NCBI RefSeq assembly: GCF_037076565.1
Contig: NZ_AP029028.1
Location: forward strand, 744,001-808,000
Source of the DNA: Herbaspirillum sp. DW155
GTDB lineage: Bacteria; Pseudomonadota; Gammaproteobacteria; Burkholderiales; Burkholderiaceae_D
Direction: 5' to 3'
Length of the DNA stretch: 64,000 nt
Shown here piece by piece: positions 36,544-45,512 of the stretch (positions are counted from its first letter, which is position 1; each line of letters opens with the position of its first letter). Under the pieces are notes generated by a model. It was given only the letters and a program-made list of their open reading frames with translations, was not told where the DNA came from and made no database searches. The position numbers and the translations under genes are program-made.

Positions 36544-37152
36544 ATGTCCTCCCCCCAGACACTGATCCAGATTGCCGGTGGCAGCGCGCGCGCCGCCACC
36601 TGGCAAGAAGCCGTCCTGCTCATCATTGACCACCAGACCGAATACACTACCGGCCGCGCCCCGCTGGCCGGCATCGATGCAGCGGTGGCCCAGATCGCCG
36701 CGCTGCTGCGCCAGGCCCGTGCCGCCGGCGCTCCGGTGATCCACGTGGTGCATCACGGCAAGCCGGGCGGTGCCATGTTCGATCCGCAGGGTCCGCATGT
36801 GGCCATCATCGAGGGCGTGCAGCCCGAGCCGGGCGAACTGGTGCTGCCCAAGAGCCTGCCGAACTCATTTGCCGGTACCACGCTGGATGAAGCCCTGAAG
36901 AAGACCGGCCGCAAGTCCCTGATCGTGGCCGGCTTCGCCACCCACATGTGCGTGAGCGCGACCGTGCGCTCGGCGCTGGACCACGGTTATGCCTGCACCG
37001 TGGTCGCTGCCGCCTGCGCTACCCGTGACCTGCCGGACCCGCTGGGTGGCGCACCGGTCAAGGCCGCCGACATCCAGCGCGTGGCGCTGACCGAGCTGGC
37101 CGACCGCTATGCCACCGTGGTGGCGGACGCGGCGGCGCTGGCGGCAGTCTGA
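36544..37152 (+). CDS. Isochorismatase-family cysteine hydrolase
   Basis: A 202-residue alpha/beta hydrolase of the isochorismatase/nicotinamidase superfamily. The triad is visible: Asp in LLIIDHQTEY, Lys in LPKSLPNSF and Cys in ATHMCVSATVRSA. I chose the ATG at 36544 with AAGGAG upstream; an earlier in-frame ATG would add a hydrophobic stretch that belongs to the promoter region. Substrate is unknown; the members closest in appearance are annotated as cysteine hydrolases rather than true isochorismatases. The LysR gene next door probably regulates it. Confidence 0.88.
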   Translation: MSSPQTLIQIAGGSARAATWQEAVLLIIDHQTEYTTGRAPLAGIDAAVAQIAALLRQARAAGAPVIHVVHHGKPGGAMFDPQGPHVAIIEGVQPEPGELVLPKSLPNSFAGTTLDEALKKTGRKSLIVAGFATHMCVSATVRSALDHGYACTVVAAACATRDLPDPLGGAPVKAADIQRVALTELADRYATVVADAAALAAV

Positions 37153-37185
37153 TCGTCGTCAGCGGCTCTTTACATCGTGCAGCGC

Positions 37186-37218
37186 AAGGATGCTACCTGA
37201 TCGCTAGCATCCTTTTTT
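37186..37218 (+). terminator. Terminator of the isochorismatase-like gene
   Basis: AAGGATGCTA (37186-37195) pairs with TAGCATCCTT (37205-37214), followed by Ts to 37218. Confidence 0.9.
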
Positions 37219-37549
37219 CATGGCGTTGACTTATTCATAAGCAGATCGGTTTCGGGAAAACTCCAAGAAAATTTCATCACGTTAATCGCAAGGATCTAGC
37301 AATAATTAGAAATTAGCCATGAATATTCAGGAGCACTGAAATTCAGGAGACAGAATCGCTTAGTTTGTCGGCTTTCCGAAATTCGCTCATAGCCTCCTGC
37401 GACCGGCACGCCAGCCGCCTGCAGTGCGGCCGATGGGCGGGACGAGCGCAACAGCAGACCTTGCTGTTGTGCTGCATTTCAATAAAGAGCGCGCATGCTG
37501 CGTGCGGATGGCCCAGCGGGCGATCCTTAGAAAAAGGAATGAGTCGACC
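37219..37549 (+). promoter_or_regulatory. Promoter/operator region of the frc-like sugar operon
   Basis: No gene is seen. The first half is AT-rich compared with its surroundings. ATTCAGGAG is repeated directly at 37325-37333 and 37341-37349 (16-bp period). CAACAGCA (37449-37456) and TGCTGTTG (37462-37469) form an inverted repeat around 5 nt. These are candidate regulator sites for the sugar operon; no sugar-specific regulator gene is adjacent. Confidence 0.45.
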
Positions 37550-38179
37550 ATGATTCCCGCCGTCTTCAGCGACAGGCTCACGTCCATGCTGGCCAGCGGC
37601 CGGCGCACGATACTCGGCATTGCCGGCCCGCCCGGCAGCGGCAAGTCCACGCTGGCCCAGGCATTGCTTGAGCATGTCCACACCCGGGGGCAGACCCGGG
37701 CCGTGATGTTGCCCATGGATGGCTATCACCTCGCCAATGCCGAGCTGGCACGGCTGGGGCGCGCTACCCGCAAGGGCGCCGAGGACACTTTCGACAGCGC
37801 CGGTTATGTCCACCTGCTGTCACGCTTGCGCCAGCAGAGCGCCGAGGAAGTCATCTATGCTCCGCAGTTCCTGCGTGAGATCGAAGAAGCCATTGCCGGC
37901 AGCATCGCCATCCCGCCCGAGACACAGCTCATCATCACCGAAGGCAACTACCTGCTGCTGGACCGGGGCCACTGGTCGCGCGTGCGGCCGCTGCTCGATG
38001 AGGTGTGGTATGTCGATGTCGATCCGGCGCTGCGGCTGCAGCGGCTGATCGCACGCCACGTGCAGTTCGGCCGCAGCCCTGCCGAGGCCGAGGCCTGGGT
38101 GATGGGCAGTGATGAGGTCAACGCTGCCCTGATCGGGACCACGCGCGCTCGCGCCGACAAGATTTTTCGCTGGGGCTGA
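37550..38179 (+). CDS. P-loop kinase of the uridine/pantothenate-kinase type, FrcK-like
   Basis: A 209-residue kinase with Walker A GPPGSGKST (about residues 27-35) and MDGYHLAN, the substrate-binding Asp segment typical of the nucleoside/pantothenate kinase group. The pattern ending in WVMGSDEVNAALI is also typical. It resembles FrcK of the rhizobial frcBCAK fructose transport operon, whose substrate is not firmly known. I chose the ATG at 37550 downstream of AAAAAGGAATGAG. It is first of five collinear genes (kinase, binding protein, ATPase, permease, isomerase). Confidence 0.8.
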   Translation: MIPAVFSDRLTSMLASGRRTILGIAGPPGSGKSTLAQALLEHVHTRGQTRAVMLPMDGYHLANAELARLGRATRKGAEDTFDSAGYVHLLSRLRQQSAEEVIYAPQFLREIEEAIAGSIAIPPETQLIITEGNYLLLDRGHWSRVRPLLDEVWYVDVDPALRLQRLIARHVQFGRSPAEAEAWVMGSDEVNAALIGTTRARADKIFRWG

Positions 38180-38252
38180 GGACCCCGGCGTGAATGCATC
38201 AAAAAAAGCAGTCACCATCCCCCTCAAACTTCCAACAAGAACGGAGACAAGC

Positions 38253-39203
38253 ATGATCCAGAAATCCCTCGCCATCGCCTGCGCCACCCTGTCGCTGGCT
38301 GCCGTCACCGCCCCCTCGCACGCTGCCGACAAGCCCCTGAAATCGGTCGGCGTCACCTTGGGCGACCTCGCCAATCCCTTCTTCGTGGCCATCGCCAAGG
38401 GAGCCGAGAGCGGTGCGCACAAGATCAATCCCGACGCCAAGGTCACCGTGGTCTCTTCCAAGTACGACCTCAACACCCAGGTCGGACAGATCGAGAACTT
38501 CATCGCCAACAAGGTCGACATGATCGTCCTCAATGCGGCCGACTCCAAAGGCATCGGCCCGGCCGTCAAGAAAGCCAAGAAGGCCGGCATCGTCGTGGTG
38601 GCCGTGGACGTGGCCGCTGAAGGCGCGGACGTGACCGTCATGTCGGACAACACCATGGCCGGTGCCGAGTCCTGCAAGTTCATCGCCGACAAGCTGCAGG
38701 GCAAGGGCAACGTGGTCATCGTCAACGGCCCGCCGGTGTCGGCAGTGATGGATCGCGTCACCGGCTGCAAGGCCGAGTTCAAGAAGTCGCCCGGCATCAA
38801 GATCCTCTCCGACAACCAGAACGCCGGTGGCAGCCGCGATGGCGGCATGACCACCATGTCCAACCTGCTGGCCGCGCAAGGCAAGATCGATGGTGTCTTT
38901 GCCATCAATGACCCCACCGCCATCGGTGCCGAGCTGGCCATCCGCCAGGCCAGGCGCAGCGACATCAAGGTCATCACCGGCGTGGATGGCGCCCCTGACG
39001 CCGAACGCGCGCTCAAGGACAGCAAGTCGCTCTTCGCCGCCTCCCCCGCGCAGGACCCGTATGGCATGGCCGCCGAGAGCGTGGCCATCGGCTATCAGGT
39101 GATGAATGGCCGCGCCCCCGAGAAGCCGGTCAAGCTGCTGCCCGTCAAGCTGATCACGCGCGACAACGTGGCCGACTACAAGGGCTGGGTGCCGGCCAAC
39201 TGA
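38253..39203 (+). CDS. Sugar ABC transporter substrate-binding protein, FrcB/RbsB-like
   Basis: A 316-residue periplasmic binding protein of the ribose/galactose (CUT2) class. The signal peptide ends near APSHA-A, followed by the family start SVGVTLGDLANPFFVAIAKG and later GVDGAPDAERAL. The ATG at 38253 has CGGAG upstream. With FrcA-like and FrcC-like genes downstream, uptake of fructose, ribose or mannose is likely; the exact sugar is not readable. Confidence 0.92.
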   Translation: MIQKSLAIACATLSLAAVTAPSHAADKPLKSVGVTLGDLANPFFVAIAKGAESGAHKINPDAKVTVVSSKYDLNTQVGQIENFIANKVDMIVLNAADSKGIGPAVKKAKKAGIVVVAVDVAAEGADVTVMSDNTMAGAESCKFIADKLQGKGNVVIVNGPPVSAVMDRVTGCKAEFKKSPGIKILSDNQNAGGSRDGGMTTMSNLLAAQGKIDGVFAINDPTAIGAELAIRQARRSDIKVITGVDGAPDAERALKDSKSLFAASPAQDPYGMAAESVAIGYQVMNGRAPEKPVKLLPVKLITRDNVADYKGWVPAN

Positions 39204-39327
39204 GGCCGCTGCACGCACACCGGCGCGCCCTGAACATCAGCGCGCCGGTGCAAGAGTCCCCGCCGTCCAGGGCCTGCCCCTGCTGCGGGACGAGCTTGCC
39301 GCAAGGTGGCTGCTTTCTTCGATTGCC

Positions 39328-40920
39328 ATGACTTCCACTCCTCTTCTCCAGATGACCGGCATCAGCAAGTCCTTCGGGGCTACACGTGCGCTGTCGGACA
39401 TGCATCTGACCATCCGCCCCGGCGAGATCCACGCCCTCATGGGCGAGAACGGTGCCGGCAAGAGCACGCTCATGAAAGTGCTCTCCGGCGTACACGCGCC
39501 CGACAGCGGGCAGATCCTGCTGGACGGCCACCCTGTCTCGCTGCGTGATCCCGGTGCCAGCCGCGCCGCCGGCATCAACCTGATCTATCAGGAACTGGCG
39601 GTGGCGCCCAACATCAGCGTGGCGGCCAATATCTTCATGGGCAGCGAACTGCGCACCCGCTGGGGGCTGATCGACCACGCCGCCATGCGCAAGCGCACCG
39701 ATGCCGTGCTGGCACAACTGGGTGCGAGCTTCCGCGCTTCGGACCGCGCCGGACGCCTCTCCATTGCGGAACAGCAGCAGGTCGAGATCGCCCGCGCGCT
39801 GGTGCATCGCAGCCGCATCGTCATCATGGATGAACCGACGGCAGCGCTCTCCGAACGTGAAACCGAACATCTCTTCGGCGTGGTGCGGCGCCTGCGCGAT
39901 GAAGGCCTGGCCATCATCTACATCAGCCATCGCATGGCCGAGGTGTATGCCCTCGCTGACCGCGTAACGGTATTGCGCGATGGCAGTTTCGTCGGCGAGC
40001 TGTCACGCGAGGAGATCGATTCCGAGCGCATCGTGCAGATGATGGTGGGGCGCTCGCTGGGCGAGTTCTACCAGCACAGCCGCCTGACTCCCGAACAGGC
40101 GGCCGCGCTGCCCACGGTGCTGCAGGTGAAGGACCTGGCGGGAGGCAAGGTCAAGCCCTCCAGCTTCGCGGTCCGCGCGGGCGAGGTGCTGGGCTTTGCC
40201 GGACTGGTCGGCGCCGGACGTACCGAGCTGGCGCGATTGCTGTTCGGTGCCGATCCGCGCAGTGGCGGCCATCTCCTTCTGGAGGGCAAGGCCGTAAAGA
40301 TCGACGAGCCGCGCGCGGCCATGCGCGCCGGCATTGCCTACGTGCCGGAAGACCGCAAGGGCCAGGGCCTGTTCCTACAGATGGCCGTGGGCGCCAACGC
40401 CACCATGAACGTGGCGGGCCGCCACAGCCGCATGGGCCTGATGCGCAGGCGCGCGCTCGATGGTGTGGCGCGCGGGGCTATCCAGCGCCTGAACGTCAAG
40501 GTCGCGCATCCCGAAGTGGCCGTGGGCAAACTCTCCGGAGGCAACCAGCAGAAGGTCCTGCTGGCGCGCTGGCTGGAAATCGCACCCAAGGTATTGATCC
40601 TGGACGAGCCCACGCGCGGTGTGGATATCTATGCCAAGAGCGAGATCTATCAACTTGTCCACAAGCTGGCCGAACAGGGCGTGGCCGTGGTGGTCATCTC
40701 CAGCGAACTGCCGGAAGTGATCGGCATCTGCGATCGCGTGCTGGTCATGCGCGAGGGCGCCATCACCGGTGAACTCGCGGGCGCGGCCATCACCCAGGAA
40801 GCCATCATGCATCTGGCCACCGATACGGCCGGCATGCATGCCGCGCATGCAGGTGGCGCAACTGCGCCTGCTATGGCGCATACGGCGATGCATCCTTCTC
40901 CTTCTTCCCATTCCTTCTAG
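39328..40920 (+). CDS. Sugar ABC transporter ATP-binding protein, FrcA/RbsA-like
   Basis: A 530-residue CUT2-type ATPase with two ABC domains. The first has Walker A GENGAGKST (about residue 41) and the signature LSIAEQQQVEIARALV. The second has the usual degenerate Walker A GLVGAGRTE and signature LSGGNQQKV. The C-terminus carries an Ala/His-rich extension. The permease start is 2 bp after the stop. Confidence 0.95.
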   Translation: MTSTPLLQMTGISKSFGATRALSDMHLTIRPGEIHALMGENGAGKSTLMKVLSGVHAPDSGQILLDGHPVSLRDPGASRAAGINLIYQELAVAPNISVAANIFMGSELRTRWGLIDHAAMRKRTDAVLAQLGASFRASDRAGRLSIAEQQQVEIARALVHRSRIVIMDEPTAALSERETEHLFGVVRRLRDEGLAIIYISHRMAEVYALADRVTVLRDGSFVGELSREEIDSERIVQMMVGRSLGEFYQHSRLTPEQAAALPTVLQVKDLAGGKVKPSSFAVRAGEVLGFAGLVGAGRTELARLLFGADPRSGGHLLLEGKAVKIDEPRAAMRAGIAYVPEDRKGQGLFLQMAVGANATMNVAGRHSRMGLMRRRALDGVARGAIQRLNVKVAHPEVAVGKLSGGNQQKVLLARWLEIAPKVLILDEPTRGVDIYAKSEIYQLVHKLAEQGVAVVVISSELPEVIGICDRVLVMREGAITGELAGAAITQEAIMHLATDTAGMHAAHAGGATAPAMAHTAMHPSPSSHSF

Positions 40921-40922
40921 TC

Positions 40923-41939
40923 ATGGCTCACCCAACTTCTCTGCACAACAACGACGCACCTGCGCGTTCCTCTTCGACGGCTTCGCAATGGCTGCTGCAC
41001 CGGCTGGGCATGCTGCCGGTGCTGGTGGTGCTGTACCTGCTGTTCTATGCGCTGACGATCTATCTCAGCGGCGACGGCAGCTCCAACTTCGCCACCGCCG
41101 AAAACACCATGAACATCCTGCGCCAGGTCGCCATCAATCTGGTGCTGGCGGCTGGCATGACCTTCGTCATCCTCACTGCCGGCATCGACCTGTCGGTCGG
41201 CTCGGTGCTGGCGGTCTCGGCGGTGCTGGGCATGCAGGTATCGCTGAGCGCCGCGCCCGGTTGGTCGATCCCCATGTTCATCGTCTCGGGCTTGCTGATG
41301 GGCATGGTCAATGGCGCGATGGTGGCCTTCCTCAACATCAACGCCTTCGTCGTGACGCTGGGCACCATGACCGCCTTCCGGGGTGCAGCCTATCTGCTGG
41401 CCGATGGCACCACGGTCTTGAACAATGACATCCCCAGCTTCGAGTGGATCGGCAATGGCGACTTCCTGCACGTGCCCTGGCTGATCTGGGTGGCCGTGGC
41501 GGTGGTGCTGCTGTCGTGGGTGATCCTGCGCAAGACCGTGCTGGGCATGCATATCTATGCCATTGGCGGCAACCTGCAGGCGGCGCGCCTGACCGGCATT
41601 CGCGTTGGGCTGGTGCTGCTGTTCGTGTATTCGATCAGCGGCTTGTTCTCGGGCCTGGCCGGCGCCATGTCGGCCAGCCGGTTGTATGGCGCCAACGGCA
41701 ACTGGGGCAGCGGCTACGAACTCGATGCGATTGCCGCCGTGGTGCTGGGTGGCACCAGCCTCATGGGCGGCGTGGGCACGATCTGGGGCACGGTGGTCGG
41801 TGCGCTCATCATCGGTGTGATGAACAACGGGCTGACCATTCTTGGGTTGTCCTCGTTCTGGCAATACGTGGCCAAGGGCGCGGTGATCGTGCTGGCCGTG
41901 ATCCTCGATAAATGGCGCCAGAAGGATGCGACCCAATGA
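40923..41939 (+). CDS. Sugar ABC transporter permease, FrcC/RbsC-like
   Basis: A 338-residue inner-membrane protein with about eight to ten hydrophobic segments. The BPD_transp_2 signature is seen in LVLAAGMTFVILTAGIDLSVG and AVVLGGTSLMGGVGTIWGTV. The stop overlaps the start of the isomerase gene (ATGA). Confidence 0.95.
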   Translation: MAHPTSLHNNDAPARSSSTASQWLLHRLGMLPVLVVLYLLFYALTIYLSGDGSSNFATAENTMNILRQVAINLVLAAGMTFVILTAGIDLSVGSVLAVSAVLGMQVSLSAAPGWSIPMFIVSGLLMGMVNGAMVAFLNINAFVVTLGTMTAFRGAAYLLADGTTVLNNDIPSFEWIGNGDFLHVPWLIWVAVAVVLLSWVILRKTVLGMHIYAIGGNLQAARLTGIRVGLVLLFVYSISGLFSGLAGAMSASRLYGANGNWGSGYELDAIAAVVLGGTSLMGGVGTIWGTVVGALIIGVMNNGLTILGLSSFWQYVAKGAVIVLAVILDKWRQKDATQ

Positions 41940-43156
41940 CTTCCTCTTCGCAGACCGGAACCACCATGACCCTTCCCGACGTCGAAAGCTGCCGCTTCCT
42001 GCAGGCGCACGTGGCCGATACGCTGGCCTTCTACGACCGCCATGCCATCGATCCGCAGGGTGGTTTCTTCCATTACCTGAAGGACGATGGCAGCGTCTAT
42101 GAGCGCAGCCATCGCCACCTGGTCAGCGCCACGCGGCTGGTGTTCACGCAGTCCATGGCTTATCTGCATACCGGGCAGGCGCGTTATCTGGAGCAGGCGC
42201 GCCATGCACTGGCGCATCTGGAGCGCTTCCGCCATGTGCAGGGTCCGCTGGCCGGTCTCTATGCGTGGACGCTGCGTGATGGCCAGATCGAGGATGGCAC
42301 GGTGATGGCTTATGGTCAGGCTTTCGTGCTGTTGGCGATGGCGCATGCGCATCGCATCGGCCTGTGCGATGCGCAGCAGGTGGCGCTGGCCTATGAGCGC
42401 ATGGAGACGGCCTTCTTCGAGCCTGCCCATCAGGCGTATGCCGACGAGATCACGCCGGACGGCGAGCTGATCACCTATCGCGGCCAGAACGCCAACATGC
42501 ACATGTGCGAAGCCTGCCTGGCCGCCCATGCGGCGACAGGACGCGCGGTCTATCTGGAACGGGCGCAGTTGCTGATCGAGCGTTTTGTCTTCGGGCTGGC
42601 ACGGCAATCGCAGGATCTGGTGTGGGAGCATTACCGCCAGGACTGGTCGCCGGACCACGACTACAACCGCGGCAACCGCGACAACATCTTCAAGCCCTGG
42701 GGTTTCCAGACCGGGCACCAGACCGAGTGGGCCAAGCTCTTGCTGATCGCTCATGCACAGGAACCGCGCCCGGCCTATGTAAGCCGCGCCGCCGAATTGC
42801 AGAATGCGGCCTGGCGATATGGATGGGATGCGCAGCATGGCGGGCTGATCTATGGATTCGATCCGGACATGCAGCCCTATGACACGGACAAGTATTTCTG
42901 GGTCCAGGCCGAGTCATTCGCCAGTGCGTGGCGGTTGTGGCGCGTGACGGGAGATGACATTTTCCGGCAGCAGTATCACGCCATCTGGGCGTGGAGCTGG
43001 GCGCACATGGTGGATCACCATCATGGAGCCTGGTTCCGTATTCTGGCTGCCGATGGCAGCAAGATGGAAGATACCAAGTCGCCGGCTGGGAAGGTGGACT
43101 ATCACACCATGGGGGCTTGTTGGGATGTGATGGAGGTGGGTGGGTTGCGGGAGTGA
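41936..43156 (+). CDS. AGE-family sugar epimerase/isomerase (mannose-isomerase-like)
   Basis: A 406-residue (alpha/alpha)6-barrel protein of the N-acylglucosamine 2-epimerase superfamily. Active-site segments resembling those of YihS/ManI aldose-ketose isomerases are visible: RHLVSATRLVF (Arg), NMHMCEACLA (His/Glu), TGHQTEWAKLL (His) and DYHTMGACW (His). Mannose-fructose interconversion is the likeliest role in a fructose/mannose ABC operon; N-acyl sugar epimerisation is the alternative. It is translationally coupled to the permease. An alternative start is the ATG at 41966. Confidence 0.85.
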   Translation: MTSSSQTGTTMTLPDVESCRFLQAHVADTLAFYDRHAIDPQGGFFHYLKDDGSVYERSHRHLVSATRLVFTQSMAYLHTGQARYLEQARHALAHLERFRHVQGPLAGLYAWTLRDGQIEDGTVMAYGQAFVLLAMAHAHRIGLCDAQQVALAYERMETAFFEPAHQAYADEITPDGELITYRGQNANMHMCEACLAAHAATGRAVYLERAQLLIERFVFGLARQSQDLVWEHYRQDWSPDHDYNRGNRDNIFKPWGFQTGHQTEWAKLLLIAHAQEPRPAYVSRAAELQNAAWRYGWDAQHGGLIYGFDPDMQPYDTDKYFWVQAESFASAWRLWRVTGDDIFRQQYHAIWAWSWAHMVDHHHGAWFRILAADGSKMEDTKSPAGKVDYHTMGACWDVMEVGGLRE

Positions 43157-43246
43157 CTAATTCACTCCCGGATATGCCAGGTCGAGCTAGGCAGGCTGTT
43201 CTGGATATATGGTTTAGCGCTAAATGGAGCGATCAATCTTGTGGCG

Positions 43247-44188
43247 CTATTCTTCTAATCCAAAGATCTGCCGATGCACCGCGAGGTACTTCTGATTCTC
43301 TGCCCTAAGAGGAAGAACGATCTCTCTATGAATATTTAATGCACGTGCGTCTTGCTCGGAGAGGTGAGGGCTAATTAATATTTTTCCGGTTGTATCAAAA
43401 CTGATTAAACCTTTGTCGAACAGTCGATCAATATGAACTGCAAAGAGGAATCCGTTGTAAGGATCTAGCTTTTCTTCATCGGAAGAAACCGCCCACGGTT
43501 TGATGTGACTTGCAATGAGGAGATCCGAATTTTGAATATCTGTTATAGGACAGTTGCGCCAGAGATTGAGTAAATCTTTCCTGAAGCGCCCTTGGCCTAT
43601 ACGTGCTTCTCGCAGTGCTTGTTTAGTAGTTTGCGACGACGCTCTTCTTTGTTGCGACGGTGGCGAGCTAAGGTGTAGTGATGTGGTGCAAATTGCTTCT
43701 TCTTGATCTCCCGCTAGGCGTAGTAAATCAATGCCCGCGTCGAGCGGCAGCGAAGCCATATAGCCCTGAAAGATACTCCCAGTTTTTGTCACGACGCGAG
43801 GCTTACAGCGTTCGTTATATCGTTCCTTGAATGACTCGAGGATATCGCCTTCTATGCTAATAGGAGGTTCTAGTTTGAAAAACTCAACATCAACTTGCCG
43901 CCCTTTAGCATCCCATTCTGTAAACGTGCCGGTGGATGGTTGTGCTGCCTCATAGGCATCTTGTTTTGCTACAGCGATATAGGCAATTTTGCGGTCCACA
44001 TTACAGAAGATCACGTCGCCTGCGTTCACGGTTGCTACCGAATCCCAATGGCTAAACCGTTTCGTACGGACTACTCCCTTAGCAGTTAGCTTCTCGCTGT
44101 GTAGGGGTGCCCAGAGAAACTGTCCTTCGATAGCTTCTGTATGCGATTTGCCAATATTGACCCAGAAAAACTTCAACTCTTTCCCCAT
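43247..44188 (-). CDS. HNH endonuclease with N-terminal EVE/PUA-like domain
   Basis: A 313-residue protein in two parts. Residues 1-115 (FFWVNIGKSH..., HWDSVATVNAGDVIFCNV, IAYIAVAKQDAYEA) resemble EVE/PUA-type modified-base readers. Residues 195-275 form an HNH_2-type nuclease: RIGQGRFRKDLL, H228 in ASHIKPW, N245 in YNGFLF and H252 in VHIDRLFDKG. It lacks the CxxC zinc knuckle of many HNH enzymes. I chose the ATG at 44188 with AGGGAGAAG upstream. The gene is AT-rich (two 60-nt rows hold 21 and 26 G+C, against 44 in a miaA row) and sits beside tRNA-Met, so it was probably acquired. A modification-dependent restriction enzyme is inferred. Confidence 0.8.
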   Translation of the reverse strand: MGKELKFFWVNIGKSHTEAIEGQFLWAPLHSEKLTAKGVVRTKRFSHWDSVATVNAGDVIFCNVDRKIAYIAVAKQDAYEAAQPSTGTFTEWDAKGRQVDVEFFKLEPPISIEGDILESFKERYNERCKPRVVTKTGSIFQGYMASLPLDAGIDLLRLAGDQEEAICTTSLHLSSPPSQQRRASSQTTKQALREARIGQGRFRKDLLNLWRNCPITDIQNSDLLIASHIKPWAVSSDEEKLDPYNGFLFAVHIDRLFDKGLISFDTTGKILISPHLSEQDARALNIHREIVLPLRAENQKYLAVHRQIFGLEE

Positions 44189-44291
44189 TTCTTCTCCCTT
44201 TTTCTCGAGAATATTCGAGTTTTGGGTTTTTAGGGGAGAGAAATCCTGCTGTAAATAGGACGAGAAGTTGAGGAAATCGGCGGCGAGAACA

Positions 44292-44332
44292 AAACAAAAA
44301 ACCCGCCCTTCTTTCGAAGAGGCGGGTTTTTC
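44292..44332. terminator. Terminator downstream of tRNA-Met
   Basis: AAAACCCGCC (44297-44306) pairs with GGCGGGTTTT (44321-44330). Runs of A upstream give Ts on the minus strand. It separates the tRNA transcript from the HNH gene. Confidence 0.85.
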
Positions 44333-44377
44333 GGACGGCGCCGCATACGCATGATTGCACATGCAGCGACGGGTATC

Positions 44378-44454
44378 TGGTGGTGATAGGTGGACTTGAA
44401 CCACCGACCCCAGCATTATGAGTGCTGTGCTCTAACCAGCTGAGCTATATCACC
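44378..44454 (-). tRNA. tRNA-Met (anticodon CAT), probably elongator
   Basis: A 77-nt cloverleaf with encoded CCA. The acceptor stem is GGTGATA/TATCACC, the D-loop AGCTCAGCTGGTTAGAGCA, the anticodon arm CAGCA-CTCATAA-TGCTG with CAT, and the T-arm GGTGG-TTCAAGT-CCACC. The acceptor closes with G-C and lacks the initiator mismatch, so it is elongator tRNA-Met; tRNA-Ile2, also CAT, is the alternative. A consensus promoter lies just upstream. Confidence 0.93.
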
Positions 44455-44470
44455 AGGAGGCAAGCCCGAG

Positions 44471-44499
44471 ACTATAGAGGTCTGCGAGGTGTCTGTCAA
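44471..44499 (-). promoter_or_regulatory. Strong sigma-70 promoter of tRNA-Met
   Basis: On the minus strand TTGACA (44494-44499) and TATAGT (44471-44476) are separated by exactly 17 bp. A GC-rich discriminator (CTCGGG) follows, as in growth-rate and stringently controlled stable-RNA promoters. Confidence 0.88.
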
Positions 44500-44545
44500 T
44501 ACTTTTTCTGCATTTCACTTTATTTTTATCCACAGGCGCGCCAGC

Positions 44546-45502
44546 TCATCCGCTGCGCCGTTCCTGCAGCGCCTGCTGCACCCGCGCCAGTACTTCTGCC
44601 GTCGCCTCCGGGCGGTTGCAGTCGATGATGATGCGCTCGGGCATGGAGCGCAGCCAGGTCAGCTGGCGCTTGGCCAGCTGGCGGGTGGCGGCGATGCCCT
44701 TTTCGCGCAGGGCGGTGGCGTCGATGCTGCCGTCCAGGTATTCCCACATCTGGCGATAGCCCACGCAACGCATCGAAGGCAAGCCCAGATGCAGGTCACC
44801 CCTGGCGCGCAGGGCGGTCACCTCGCGCTCCAGCGCGCCACCGCGCAGCATCAGGTCAAAGCGCAACGCGATACGCTCGTGCAGGACCGCACGATCAGCA
44901 GGTTCCAGCGCCAAGGGCAGCATCTCGAAGGGCAGCGTCTCCGGCGCCTTCTGCGACAGCAGCGAGGACATGGGCTGACCGGTCAGCAGCGTGATCTCCA
45001 GCGCACGCTGGATGCGCTGGCTGTCGGTTGGCTTCAGGCGCGCCGCCGTCACCGGGTCCAGCGTGGCCAGGCGCGCGTGCAGGGCGGGCACGCCGAGGCG
45101 GGCGGCTTCTTCGTCCAGCTGCGCGCGCAGGGCCGGGTCGGCTTGCGGCAACTCGTCCAGGCCATCACGCAATACCTTGAAGTAGAGCATGGTGCCGCCC
45201 ACCAGCAAGGGCAGCTTGCCGCGCCCGGCAATCTCCAGCGTGAGGCGCAGCGCATCCTGGCGGAATTGCATGGCCGAGTACGCCTCGGTGGGATCGATGA
45301 TGTCGATCAGGTGGTGCGGTACGGCGGCCAGCTCTTGCGGGCTGGGCTTGGCGGTGCCGATGTCCATCCCGCGATAGACCAGGGCCGAATCGACGGAAAT
45401 GATTTCGCAGGGCAGGTGGCGGGCAATCTCCAGCGCGGCGGCCGTCTTGCCGGACGCGGTGGGGCCCATGATGGCCACGGCCAGGGGCAGGCGCTGGGTC
45501 AT
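44546..45502 (-). CDS. miaA: tRNA dimethylallyltransferase
   Basis: MiaA adds the dimethylallyl group to A37 of tRNAs reading UNN codons; MiaB, also here, modifies the product. The 318-residue protein has the P-loop [24 protein letters not shown] and [14 protein letters not shown] chose the ATG at 45502 (MTQRLPL); the frame upstream belongs to mutL. It lies 10 bp after mutL. In E. coli hfq and hflX follow miaA; here the tRNA and HNH gene do. Confidence 0.97.
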   Translation of the reverse strand: MTQRLPLAVAIMGPTASGKTAAALEIARHLPCEIISVDSALVYRGMDIGTAKPSPQELAAVPHHLIDIIDPTEAYSAMQFRQDALRLTLEIAGRGKLPLLVGGTMLYFKVLRDGLDELPQADPALRAQLDEEAARLGVPALHARLATLDPVTAARLKPTDSQRIQRALEITLLTGQPMSSLLSQKAPETLPFEMLPLALEPADRAVLHERIALRFDLMLRGGALEREVTALRARGDLHLGLPSMRCVGYRQMWEYLDGSIDATALREKGIAATRQLAKRQLTWLRSMPERIIIDCNRPEATAEVLARVQQALQERRSG

Positions 45503-45512
45503 CGCACTATCC

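Noticed and set aside
43157..43246. Direct repeat of the tRNA-Met 3' end expected if the HNH island integrated at the tRNA
   Set aside because: No copy of the tRNA 3' segment was found on the far side of the HNH gene, and no integrase is present, so site-specific integration is unsupported.
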